DNA of 11,637 nucleotides from JAFAVZ01 sp036009105 (GTDB lineage Bacteria; Acidobacteriota; Thermoanaerobaculia; Gp7-AA8), in assembly GCA_036009105.1 (NCBI GenBank), contig DASYMJ010000199.1, forward strand, positions 1 through 11,637. Direction: 5' to 3'. The notes beneath the pieces were generated by a model. The model did not search any database. It was not told the DNA's origin and saw nothing but the letters and a program-made list of their open reading frames with translations. The translations under genes and the position numbers were made by a program. Positions 1 through 5,813 of this stretch are shown here, piece by piece (positions within the stretch are counted from its first letter, which is position 1; each line of letters starts with the position of its first letter).

Positions 1-9
1 GTTGACATG

Positions 10-37
10 GGGCCGGCTGAGAGCCGGCCCTACATTT
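10..37 (-). repeat. REP-like palindrome, half-element (family 1)
   Basis: A 9-bp perfect stem (GGGCCGGCT against AGCCGGCCC) with a GAG loop at 10-30 is followed by TACATTT. The 28 bases match one arm of the complete element at 3706-3779 exactly. The element touches the TAA stop of the polyprenyl synthase gene, so on the minus strand it is the first structure in the 3' untranslated region. No T-tract follows on that strand, so it is not a classical intrinsic terminator, but it could protect or end the mRNA. A mirror-image partner may lie outside the window to the left. Confidence 0.85.
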
Positions 38-1091
38 ACCGGTCCCGCTCCAGCACGAAATCCAGCGCCAGCTCCAGCGTCTCCTTGGCACTGGACGACG
101 AAAACGCGTCCAGCGCGGTGCGGGCCCGGGTGGCGTAATCGCGCGCGATGGCGCGCGTTTCGTCGAGGGCGTCGTACTTGCGGACGATCTCGCTGATCTC
201 GGCCGGGTCGATGCCGTCGAACGACTTGGTGTCGGCGATGCGGGTCACGAGATCCCGCTCGCGGGGGGTGGCGCGGGGCATGGCCAGGATGAGGGGGAGG
301 GTGAGCTTGCCCTCCTTCAGATCGGACAGCGCCGGCTTGCCGAGCACCTCGGTCGACGAGGTGAAGTCGAGCAGGTCGTCGATCAGCTGGAAGCAGACGC
401 CCAGGTTGTAGCCGTAGGTCTGCAGCGCGGCGGCGGTCGTCTCGTTCGTATCCATCAGGTAGGCCGGGATGCGGCAGCAGGCGCCGAAGAGGGCGGCCGT
501 CTTGCGGCCGACGATCTCGAAGTAGTCGTCGACCGAGAGGTCGGCCCGGCCGTTCTGCTCCAGGCCGAGGATCTCCCCTTCGATCATGCGGATGGTCACG
601 TTCGAGAGCAGCCGCAGCACATCGAGATTCCCCTCGGCCAGAGCGAGGTTCATCGAGTGCGTGTACAGGTAGTCGCCCACCAGCACGGTGAGGTGATTGC
701 CCCACCGGTAGTTGATCGAGGTCCGCCCGCGGCGGATGGCCGCCTCGTCGATGATGTCGTCATGGACCAGCGTGGCGGTGTGAATGAACTCGATCACCGC
801 GCCGTAGATCACGTCGCGGTAGCCCTCGTAGCGGAGCATCTTCGCCACGAGGAGGAGGAGGGCCGGGCGGAGGCGCTTGCCGCCGCCGAGGAGGATGTGC
901 TCGCCGACGTCCGAGATCGTGCGGATCTTCGACTGGAAGTTGCGGCGGAGCTCCTCTTCCACCAGCACCAGCTTGGGCGCGATCGGCTCGAGCAGACGCT
1001 CGGCGCGAGCGGTGTGCTCGGCGAGTGTGCCGCTGCTGGTGTGAGGGGCCGTCACGGGATGAAGAATAATCGATAGGCCGGTAGCGCTCAA
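36..1091 (-). CDS. ispB: Long-chain polyprenyl diphosphate synthase
   Basis: All-trans polyprenyl diphosphate synthase, which extends an allylic diphosphate with isopentenyl diphosphate to make the side chain of a quinone or a similar lipid. Visible motifs: GGGKRLRP (about residues 69-76), first aspartate-rich motif DDIID (111-115) without insertion, second aspartate-rich motif DDLLD (238-242), and a lysine-rich stretch at about 259-262. The residue five before the first motif is alanine (A-T-L-V-H-D-D). This resembles E. coli IspB, and a small residue there is associated with long products; product length itself cannot be read. The 351-aa length assumes a TTG start at 1091 that shares four bases (TTGA) with the yajQ stop. 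A GTG at 1055 is an alternative, and neither has a clear ribosome site. It is last in the kdsD cluster, and a REP-like palindrome abuts its stop. Family is certain; the ispB symbol is by similarity. Confidence 0.93.
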   Translation of the reverse strand: MSATGLSIILHPVTAPHTSSGTLAEHTARAERLLEPIAPKLVLVEEELRRNFQSKIRTISDVGEHILLGGGKRLRPALLLLVAKMLRYEGYRDVIYGAVIEFIHTATLVHDDIIDEAAIRRGRTSINYRWGNHLTVLVGDYLYTHSMNLALAEGNLDVLRLLSNVTIRMIEGEILGLEQNGRADLSVDDYFEIVGRKTAALFGACCRIPAYLMDTNETTAAALQTYGYNLGVCFQLIDDLLDFTSSTEVLGKPALSDLKEGKLTLPLILAMPRATPRERDLVTRIADTKSFDGIDPAEISEIVRKYDALDETRAIARDYATRARTALDAFSSSSAKETLELALDFVLERDR

Positions 1092-1582
1092 CCGCGGTAG
1101 TTCGTGAACTGGAGCGGGATGCCGAAGTCCTTCTGCTTGACCAGCGAGATGGCCTGCTGCAACTCGTCCTTGTTGCGGCCGGTGACGCGTACCTGGTCGC
1201 TCTGGATGGAGGCCTGCACCTTCAGCTTGGCGTCCTTGATCGCCTTGACGATCGCCTTCGCCTTCTCCGTCTCGATGCCCTGGACGATCTTCACCTTCTG
1301 GCGCACCGTGCCGCCGGCGGCGTCCTCCAGCTTGGCGTACTCCAGCGCCTTGAGGGAGACGCCGCGTTTCACGAGCTTCGTCTCCACGATGTCCTTCACG
1401 CTGCGCAGCTTCGACTCGTCGTCGCTGACCAGCGTGATCTCTTCGGCGGCCAGCTCGATCGAGCTCTTGGAGCCCTTGAAGTCGAAGCGCTGGGCGAGCT
1501 CCTTCTGCGCCTGCTGGATGGCGTTCGCCACTTCCTGCATCTCAGTCTTGGAGACGATGTCGAAGGAGAAGTCCTGGGCCAT
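1088..1582 (-). CDS. yajQ: YajQ-family nucleotide-binding protein (DUF520)
   Basis: A 164-aa protein of normal length for the YajQ family (E. coli YajQ is about 163 aa). Hallmarks are the N-terminal SFDIVSK, the RFDFKG segment near residue 33, the QASIQ...VRVTG stretch (about 123-135) and the C-terminal DFGIPLQFTNYR. YajQ proteins are small cytosolic proteins of two RNP-like alpha/beta folds. Some members (Xanthomonas, Pseudomonas) bind cyclic di-GMP and influence transcription; whether this one does cannot be read from sequence. The ATG at 1582 has a GAGG ribosome site six bases upstream. Its stop overlaps the probable TTG start of the prenyl synthase gene, suggesting translational coupling. 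The 61-base gap separating it from lolA contains a hairpin repeat. Confidence 0.96.
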   Translation of the reverse strand: MAQDFSFDIVSKTEMQEVANAIQQAQKELAQRFDFKGSKSSIELAAEEITLVSDDESKLRSVKDIVETKLVKRGVSLKALEYAKLEDAAGGTVRQKVKIVQGIETEKAKAIVKAIKDAKLKVQASIQSDQVRVTGRNKDELQQAISLVKQKDFGIPLQFTNYRG

Positions 1583-1588
1583 GGTGTT

Positions 1589-1592
1589 CCTC
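1589..1592 (-). promoter_or_regulatory. Shine-Dalgarno site of yajQ
   Basis: GAGG on the minus strand, six bases before the ATG at 1582. It is one of only three clear ribosome sites in the window and fixes the yajQ start. Confidence 0.75.
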
Positions 1593-1607
1593 GTTTCTGC
1601 GGTGCGG

Positions 1608-1635
1608 ATCCTTCGGCCTCTGCGGGCCTCAGGAT
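1608..1635 (-). repeat. Hairpin repeat with tandem G-A mismatches (family 2)
   Basis: On the minus strand, ATCCT pairs with AGGAT and GGCC with GGCC around a six-base loop (CGCAGA). The two stems are separated by GA facing GA, a symmetric tandem-GA internal loop that is stable in RNA. The plus strand would carry TC facing TC instead, so the structure is suited to the transcribed strand. It lies in the lolA-yajQ gap, before the yajQ ribosome site. The flanking wording (GTCATCCTGAG ... CGAAGGATC) resembles an intergenic repeat that I recall from many high-G+C environmental genomes; this is memory, not a search. Confidence 0.7.
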
Positions 1636-1643
1636 GACACTGG

Positions 1644-2243
1644 CTATTCGGCGTTGACCACCTGCACGCCGGCGGGCGGCGTGAAGCGGAAGTTTTCGGC
1701 GGAAGCCGGGCGCGGATGATATCCGCTCAGCTCGAAGAGCGTGCTGTTGCCTTCCCGGTCGCTGTACTCGATGCGCTGGATGAGATGCGTCGAGGGGGAA
1801 GTGGTCACGCTGATGGAGCGGACCATCGCCTTCGCGTCGCGCGGCTGGAGCGTCGTCACATTGCCGCGCTCCTTCACCACGAAGTTGCGGTCGCGCGCGG
1901 CCGGGTCGCCCAGGACCAGGAAGGGGAGCTCGCGCTTCTTCGCGTCATTCAGCGTGGCGATGGTCACCTGCCGGTCGCCCGGCACGTAGAACCACGACCT
2001 GGTGCCGTCGAAGACGAAGAGCTTCTCTTCCGGCTTCGCGTAATGCCAGCGCATCATCGGCAGCGTCCCGAACAGCACCGTGCCGCTCTCGGCCTGGCTG
2101 TTCCTGAAGCCTTTCGGCGTGAAGCGCTGCGTGAACTGCGCCTCCTGGCCGGCCATCGCCGCGGCGGCGCGGTCGATCTCGGCGGCGAAAGAGGGGAGGG
2201 CGGGGGAGAGGAGGAGCGTGAGGGTGAGTAGAGATCGGATCAT
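1644..2243 (-). CDS. lolA: LolA-like outer-membrane lipoprotein carrier, periplasmic
   Basis: A 199-aa exported protein of the LolA fold, a periplasmic chaperone that carries lipoproteins from the LolCDE transporter to the outer membrane. The chosen ATG at 2243 gives a clean signal peptide (MIRSLLTLTLLLSPALPSFA, then AEI). The frame stays open to an ATG at 2315, but those extra residues derive from an intergenic repeat. Mature features: AQFTQRF near residue 36, the RWHYAKPEEKLFVFDG block (about 65-80), WFYVPGDRQV (about 84-93), and the late YSDREGNSTLFELSGY and FRFTPPAGVQVV segments, all typical of LolA. No Shine-Dalgarno sequence precedes the start. A long hairpin fills the gap to the upstream gene. 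Some diderms have several LolA-fold proteins with other jobs, so the exact cargo is inferred. Confidence 0.88.
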   Translation of the reverse strand: MIRSLLTLTLLLSPALPSFAAEIDRAAAAMAGQEAQFTQRFTPKGFRNSQAESGTVLFGTLPMMRWHYAKPEEKLFVFDGTRSWFYVPGDRQVTIATLNDAKKRELPFLVLGDPAARDRNFVVKERGNVTTLQPRDAKAMVRSISVTTSPSTHLIQRIEYSDREGNSTLFELSGYHPRPASAENFRFTPPAGVQVVNAE

Positions 2244-2259
2244 GATGGGTTTACGAAAC

Positions 2260-2337
2260 GATGAACGATGAAAGATGAACGATGAACACGGAGAGAGGCA
2301 GCGCCCTCTGTTCATCGTTCATCTTTCCTCGTTCATC
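2260..2337 (-). repeat. Long inverted repeat of GATGAAC-type heptamers (family 3)
   Basis: The left arm 2260-2288 and right arm 2309-2337 are reverse complements over 28 of 29 bases. Each arm is itself about four tandem heptamers of the form GATGAAC or GATGAAA. A second short stem (2294-2298 with 2305-2309, AGAGG/CCTCT) can form in the apex. The element fills most of the 99-base gap between the hypothetical gene and lolA, and would fold into a very strong hairpin in the operon mRNA. Composition is unlike the neighbouring G+C-rich DNA. Confidence 0.85.
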
Positions 2338-2342
2338 TTTCT

Positions 2343-2705
2343 TCAGAGCTTCTCGACTTCGATCGAAACGATCGCCGAGTTGACAACAAAGATGCGGTCG
2401 TTTTTGCTCCTGTCGAGGGGGAAGAGGAAAAAGCCGTTGCGCTCGGGGTTGTAGACGGCCGTGCCGCGGATGACCTCGCCGTCGCTGAACTCGATGGCCA
2501 GCGAGCTCCCGGCCGCCGGCTCCAGCGCATCCTCGGAGACCGTCCGCGGAAAGAAGACGGCCTTGAGCACGCCGAACGGCACCTCGTCCGTGGCGCCGCC
2601 GTCCCTGCGTATGTGCAGGACTTCGCGCTCCGTTTCGATCGGATCGAGCGAGGCGCGCTCCGTGCGGCCGTCGCGATAGCGCAGTACCACTTGCGTTTCG
2701 GACAT
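2343..2705 (-). CDS. Small protein of two related beta-type modules, unknown function
   Basis: A 120-aa protein without signal peptide or membrane segment. The start at 2705 (MSETQVVLRY) overlaps the kdsD stop as TGATG, which favours it over an upstream in-frame start giving seven more residues. The sequence looks like an internal duplication. The first half has a beta pair around YRDGR (10-14), a turn at RRDGG, then EVPFGVLKAVFFPRT (41-55). The second half has FSDGE (73-77), NGFFLFPLD (90-98), then DRIFVVNSAIVSIE (103-116). It resembles what I remember of the DUF6982 family and related PilZ-adjacent modules, but I cannot verify that. Its position between kdsD and lolA suggests a link to envelope or regulatory work; no function is assigned. 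Confidence 0.82.
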   Translation of the reverse strand: MSETQVVLRYRDGRTERASLDPIETEREVLHIRRDGGATDEVPFGVLKAVFFPRTVSEDALEPAAGSSLAIEFSDGEVIRGTAVYNPERNGFFLFPLDRSKNDRIFVVNSAIVSIEVEKL

Positions 2706-3688
2706 CAGAAAAGTTCGAGACCCCACAGGTCGTGGAGGTGAATGATACCTTCGAGTCGTCCGGAACGGTCCACCGCGAAGAGGGAGGTGATCTTCTTCTC
2801 CTCCATCAGCTGCAGCGCGGCCGAGGCCAGCTCGCCCGGGTCGATAGTGGCGGGGTCCGGTTTCATGCAGTCGCCGGCACTCTTGCGAAGAATGTGCTCG
2901 TCTTTCTGGAGCACGCGCCGCAGGTCGCCGTCCGAGAAGACCCCCTGCAGGACGTAATCCGCGCCGGCGATGGCCGTGATGCCGAATCCTTTATTCGACA
3001 TCTCGTAGATCACGTCGTGCATCGGCGTGGACGGCGCCACGATGGGGACATCGTCGCCGGCGTGCATCAGGTCGCGCACGCGCAGGAACCGCTTGCCCAG
3101 CTTGCCGCCCGGATGGAGGTTGGCAAAGTCCTCTTCTTTGAAGCCTTTGCGCAGAAGCAGGGCCATGGCCAGCGCGTCGCCCAAGGCGAGCGTGGCGGTG
3201 GTGGAGGCGGTGGGCGCGAGGCCGAGAGGGCAGGCCTCCTTCGAGATCGCCGCGTTCAGGTGAAAGTCGGCGCCTCTAGCCAGCGTAGAGTTGGGGTTGC
3301 CGGTGATGGCCACGATCTCGGCGCCGAGGCGCTTGAGGCTGGGGATGAGGCGGACCAGCTCTTCGGTCTCGCCGGAGTTGGAGATGGCCAGCACCACGTC
3401 ACCCCGCACGACCATCCCCAGGTCGCCATGGATGGCCTCGGCCGGATGGAGGAAGAAGGATGGCGTGCCGGTGGAGGCGAGCGTGGCGCTCACCTTTTTG
3501 CAGATGATGCCCGACTTGCCAAGGCCCATGGAGATGACCCGGCCGGCGGTGGCGTTGATCAGCTCCACCACGTTGACGAAGGTGTCGTCCAAATGGTCGA
3601 TCAGACCGAGGATCGCGGCGGCCTCTACCTCGAGGACGCGCTTCGCCTCGACCAGGGCGGCGTGCTCGGTTGCGGCGGGCTTAGGCAT
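2705..3688 (-). CDS. kdsD: D-arabinose-5-phosphate isomerase (KdsD/KpsF/GutQ family)
   Basis: Interconverts D-ribulose 5-phosphate and D-arabinose 5-phosphate, the first step towards Kdo of the LPS inner core. From the ATG at 3688 the protein is 327 aa (E. coli KdsD is 328), with an N-terminal SIS domain (about 40-175) and two CBS domains (about 203-327). The catalytic set appears intact with a one-residue offset from E. coli: K58 in GLGKSG, E110 in SNSGETEE, E151 before ACPLGLAPT, and H192 in NLHPGGKLG. A TTG at 3703 would add five residues but sits against a repeat. No Shine-Dalgarno sequence is visible; an AT-rich TACCCT lies six bases before the ATG. It leads the minus-strand cluster, and a double palindrome separates it from panE. 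Its stop overlaps the next start (TGATG). Confidence 0.95.
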   Translation of the reverse strand: MPKPAATEHAALVEAKRVLEVEAAAILGLIDHLDDTFVNVVELINATAGRVISMGLGKSGIICKKVSATLASTGTPSFFLHPAEAIHGDLGMVVRGDVVLAISNSGETEELVRLIPSLKRLGAEIVAITGNPNSTLARGADFHLNAAISKEACPLGLAPTASTTATLALGDALAMALLLRKGFKEEDFANLHPGGKLGKRFLRVRDLMHAGDDVPIVAPSTPMHDVIYEMSNKGFGITAIAGADYVLQGVFSDGDLRRVLQKDEHILRKSAGDCMKPDPATIDPGELASAALQLMEEKKITSLFAVDRSGRLEGIIHLHDLWGLELF

Positions 3689-3705
3689 CGCGGAAGGGTA
3701 CAACG

Positions 3706-3779
3706 AAATGTAGGGCCGGCTCTCAGCCGGCCCAGCATCAACCGATCAATTGGGCCGGCTGAGAGCCGGCCCTACATTT
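3706..3779. repeat. Complete BIME-like double palindrome (family 1)
   Basis: Two palindromic units face each other. Unit 1 has its stem at 3713-3733 (GGGCCGGCT, loop CTC, AGCCGGCCC) and unit 2 at 3752-3772 (same stem, loop GAG). The full arms 3706-3734 and 3751-3779 are perfect 29-base reverse complements around a 16-base spacer, so the element can form two small hairpins or one long one. The outer ends read AAATGTA and TACATTT. The panE stop codon (TAG, 3772-3774) lies inside the right arm, and the kdsD ATG lies 17 bases beyond the left arm. This layout matches REP pairs (BIMEs), which in other bacteria are moved by RAYT transposases; no such gene is in the window. Confidence 0.93.
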
Positions 3780-4695
3780 TCGCTTTGAGCTCCTGGGGCA
3801 GCAGCGCACCGTACAGCGCGTCGAACGTTGGCGTCGGCACCCCCGCCGCCCGCGCCATCCGCACCACCGCCCCCACCTGCGCGTCGAGCTCGGACGGCTT
3901 GCCCTCGATGAGGTCGCGCTGCATGGAAGACGTCGCGTCGGGCGGGAGGGCGTCCATGTAGCGGAGCGTGCGCGCCTTCGCCTCGCTGCCGAGGGCGATG
4001 CCGCGGGCGCGGGCCACGGCGAGCAGCTCGTCGAGGCCGCGCTCGGCGAGCGCGCGAGACTGGGGGAGGGTCCGCCAGACGCCGACCGGCATCCGCGTCG
4101 CGGCGCCGACGGCAGAGTAGGGGACGATGAAGAGGAACTTCGTCCACATCGAGCGCTGGATGTTCTCCGCGATCTCGGCGTTGATGCCGGCCGATTTCAA
4201 CGCGGCGAGCAGAGCCTCGGCACGGAAAGTCCGCTGGTTGTCGAGCTCGCCGAAGACGATGCTTGGATCGGCGGCCATGTGCCGGATGTGCCCCGGCTCC
4301 ACCACGAAGCTGACGATGGCGCACATGCCGCCCGCGGCATGCTCGCGGCCGAGGGCGGATGCGATCTCGTCCGGCGCCTCCATCCCGTTTTCCAGCGGGA
4401 CGATGATCGTCTCCTTCTTCAGCATCGGCCCGAGGCGCGGCGCGACCTCGGCGATCTGCCACGCCTTGACCGCCATCAGGATGGCATCCACCTCGCCGGC
4501 CTCCGCAGGATCCTCGAACGCGTTCACGCGCGGGACGGAGAAGTCGCCGTTGATGCTCTCCACCCGCAGGCCGCCCGAGCGCAGCGCCTGGAGGGTCGCC
4601 CCGCGGGCGATGAACACCGTATCGATGCCGCCCTGAGCCAGTCTGCCGCCGAAATACCCTCCGACGCCGCCCGCGCCGACGATTGCGATTCTCAT
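3772..4695 (-). CDS. panE: 2-dehydropantoate 2-reductase (ketopantoate reductase)
   Basis: NADPH-dependent reduction of ketopantoate to pantoate in pantothenate/CoA synthesis. The ATG at 4695 begins MRIAIVGAGGVGGYFGG, the dinucleotide-binding fold of the family. The frame continues upstream to 4890, but that part overlaps the divergent gene. At 307 aa it is close to E. coli PanE (303). Likely equivalents of E. coli residues: K77 in VKAWQ (K72), N103 in LENG (N98), catalytic K186 in MWTKFLF (K176), and E269 in SELD (E256). Many genomes hold several ApbA/PanE-like paralogues, so the substrate is well supported but not certain. No Shine-Dalgarno sequence is seen; TAAGAT lies seven bases upstream. 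The last codons, AAA ATG TAG, come from the repeat at 3706-3779, so the original C-terminus may have been replaced. Confidence 0.9.
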   Translation of the reverse strand: MRIAIVGAGGVGGYFGGRLAQGGIDTVFIARGATLQALRSGGLRVESINGDFSVPRVNAFEDPAEAGEVDAILMAVKAWQIAEVAPRLGPMLKKETIIVPLENGMEAPDEIASALGREHAAGGMCAIVSFVVEPGHIRHMAADPSIVFGELDNQRTFRAEALLAALKSAGINAEIAENIQRSMWTKFLFIVPYSAVGAATRMPVGVWRTLPQSRALAERGLDELLAVARARGIALGSEAKARTLRYMDALPPDATSSMQRDLIEGKPSELDAQVGAVVRMARAAGVPTPTFDALYGALLPQELKAKM

Positions 4696-4732
4696 GGCGA
4701 CGATCTTATCGCGCCATCCGTACAAATAACTG
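4696..4732. promoter_or_regulatory. Divergent intergenic region, probable promoters of panE and the propeller gene
   Basis: Only 37 bases separate the two divergent start codons. On the minus strand TAAGAT (4703-4708) lies seven bases before the panE ATG. On the plus strand TACAAA (4721-4726) lies six bases before the ATG at 4733. Both sit where a -10 box would be if transcription began at the start codon. No ribosome site is seen for either gene. The promoter role is inference, and the -35 regions would overlap the opposite gene. Confidence 0.4.
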
Positions 4733-5743
4733 ATGAGCTCCATTGCCCTGCTGTTCGCCCTCCTCCTCGGTCTTCCCCTCTCCCTTGGCAGCGGCGCGGC
4801 GCCCACCATCGTCCAGACGGACGCCGGCGCGCTCGTCGCCTGGCGCAACGCCTCGCTCAAAGTCACCCTGGCCGGCAGCGGCGCCAGCACGACCCTGCTC
4901 GATCACGACCCGGCCGCCTACGCCCTGGCCACGCACGGTCCGGAAAGCCTCGCCGTCTGGGCCGACGGCGCGAAGCTCACCGCCATCCGCCTCGACGGCC
5001 GCGGCATCCCCATCGGCGAGGCGTTCACCATCGCGAACACCACCACGGCGCAGGTCGCGGCCTCCGCCGACGGCGAGCGCTACGTCGTGGCCTGGCCCGG
5101 CCTTTTCGGCGACATCTGGGCGCTCGTCCTCGATCGCGAGGGCGGCATCGTCCTGCCGCCGATGCCGGTGACGACGCAGTCGAGCGACACGCCGACGTCG
5201 CTGCACGTGGCCTCGAACGGCGAGTCGTTCCTCATCACCTGGACTTCCGGCCGCCGCGTCTTCGCCCAGCTGGTCGATGACAGCGGCGTGCCCCGCACGT
5301 TCCTGCCGGTGCAGGTGACGAACGTGGGCGGCCCGTCGGACGTGGCCTCGAACGGCCGCGACTTCTTCATCGTCTGGCACCGCGCGCCGAACGGCTTCGG
5401 CCTCGGCACCACCGCGGTCTCGGCGGACGGTGCGGTGGGGGACGAGCTGCTGCTGACCGAAGGCACGGATGGGCTGCCGCGCGTCACGTGGGACGGCTCG
5501 GCGTATGCGGTGGCTTACAACACGCTGGTCCGCTTCGGCTCGCGCGAGGTGCCGCTGATGATCATCGCCCGCTTCGGCGCGAACGGCTTCCCCATCGAGT
5601 CGTCGTCCCTCGCCGCCCTGGGCGAGAAAGCCATCGCCGCCCGCAACGGTCACATCGCGCTGGCGTACGTGGAGACGGGGAGCGTGATGGTGGCGTTCGC
5701 GGATGCGGCGCCGATCGCGGCCCGGAGGCGGGCCATTCGCTGA
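4733..5743 (+). CDS. Secreted protein, probable seven-bladed beta-propeller
   Basis: A 336-aa protein with a signal peptide (MSSIALLFALLLGLPLSLGSG, then AAP) and no later membrane segment, so periplasmic or extracellular. About seven repeats of 35-50 residues follow a pattern of small residues, a G/DG turn, then a hydrophobic-W or hydrophobic-Y strand: GALVAW (32-37), ESLAVW (71-76), ERYVVAW (115-121), ESFLITW (164-170), RDFFIVW (209-215), SAYAVAY (256-262) and HIALAY (307-312). Each is usually followed by a strand ending in a DxxG turn. This suggests a beta-propeller. It is a paralogue of the gene at 6398-7531; both end in a basic RxRAIR tail. Ligand and role are unknown. Its stop is followed after three bases by a family-1 repeat. 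Start: ATG, no clear Shine-Dalgarno sequence. Confidence 0.82.
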   Translation: MSSIALLFALLLGLPLSLGSGAAPTIVQTDAGALVAWRNASLKVTLAGSGASTTLLDHDPAAYALATHGPESLAVWADGAKLTAIRLDGRGIPIGEAFTIANTTTAQVAASADGERYVVAWPGLFGDIWALVLDREGGIVLPPMPVTTQSSDTPTSLHVASNGESFLITWTSGRRVFAQLVDDSGVPRTFLPVQVTNVGGPSDVASNGRDFFIVWHRAPNGFGLGTTAVSADGAVGDELLLTEGTDGLPRVTWDGSAYAVAYNTLVRFGSREVPLMIIARFGANGFPIESSSLAALGEKAIAARNGHIALAYVETGSVMVAFADAAPIAARRRAIR

Positions 5744-5746
5744 GGC

Positions 5747-5798
5747 ATGTGGGGGCGGGCTTCAGCCCGCCCGGACCGGCTGAAGCCGGTCCCCACAT
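5747..5798. repeat. Two-hairpin cloverleaf-like palindrome (family 1 relative)
   Basis: The outer arms ATGTGGGG (5747-5754) and CCCCACAT (5791-5798) pair with each other. Inside are two adjacent hairpins: GGGCGGGCT with AGCCCGCCC (5753-5772, tip TC) and GGACCGGCT with AGCCGGTCC (5773-5792, tip GA). It fills most of the 70-base gap between two convergent genes, beginning three bases after the propeller stop codon. The ends (ATGT, purine, GGG) match the family-1 element at 3706-3779 while the stem sequences have changed, mostly keeping their pairing. It could also separate transcription of the convergent genes, though it lacks a T-tract. Confidence 0.85.
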
Positions 5799-5813
5799 AC
5801 GGCGGCGCACCGA

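Noticed and set aside
2..7. TTGACA, a perfect -35 hexamer on the plus strand
   Set aside because: No -10 box at 16-18 bases; the palindrome 10-30 occupies that space and no plus-strand gene follows.
10..30. Palindrome as a classical rho-independent terminator for the prenyl synthase
   Set aside because: Strong stem, but no T-run follows on the minus strand, and identical copies occur in places where termination is not needed.
2244..2315. Upstream extension of LolA to an ATG at 2315
   Set aside because: The extra residues are translated intergenic repeat and would bury the signal peptide behind 24 residues.
2260..2337. GATGAAC repeats as a CRISPR array
   Set aside because: Units are seven bases and contiguous without spacers, and no cas gene is present.
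2732..3961. Long plus-strand open frame of 409 codons
   Set aside because: Antisense to kdsD, whose protein is clearly conserved. The frame is rich in R, G, H, V and E, typical of shadow frames in G+C-rich DNA.
4706..5653. Minus-strand open frame of 315 codons across the first propeller gene
   Set aside because: Antisense shadow; the plus-strand frame has a signal peptide and repeats.
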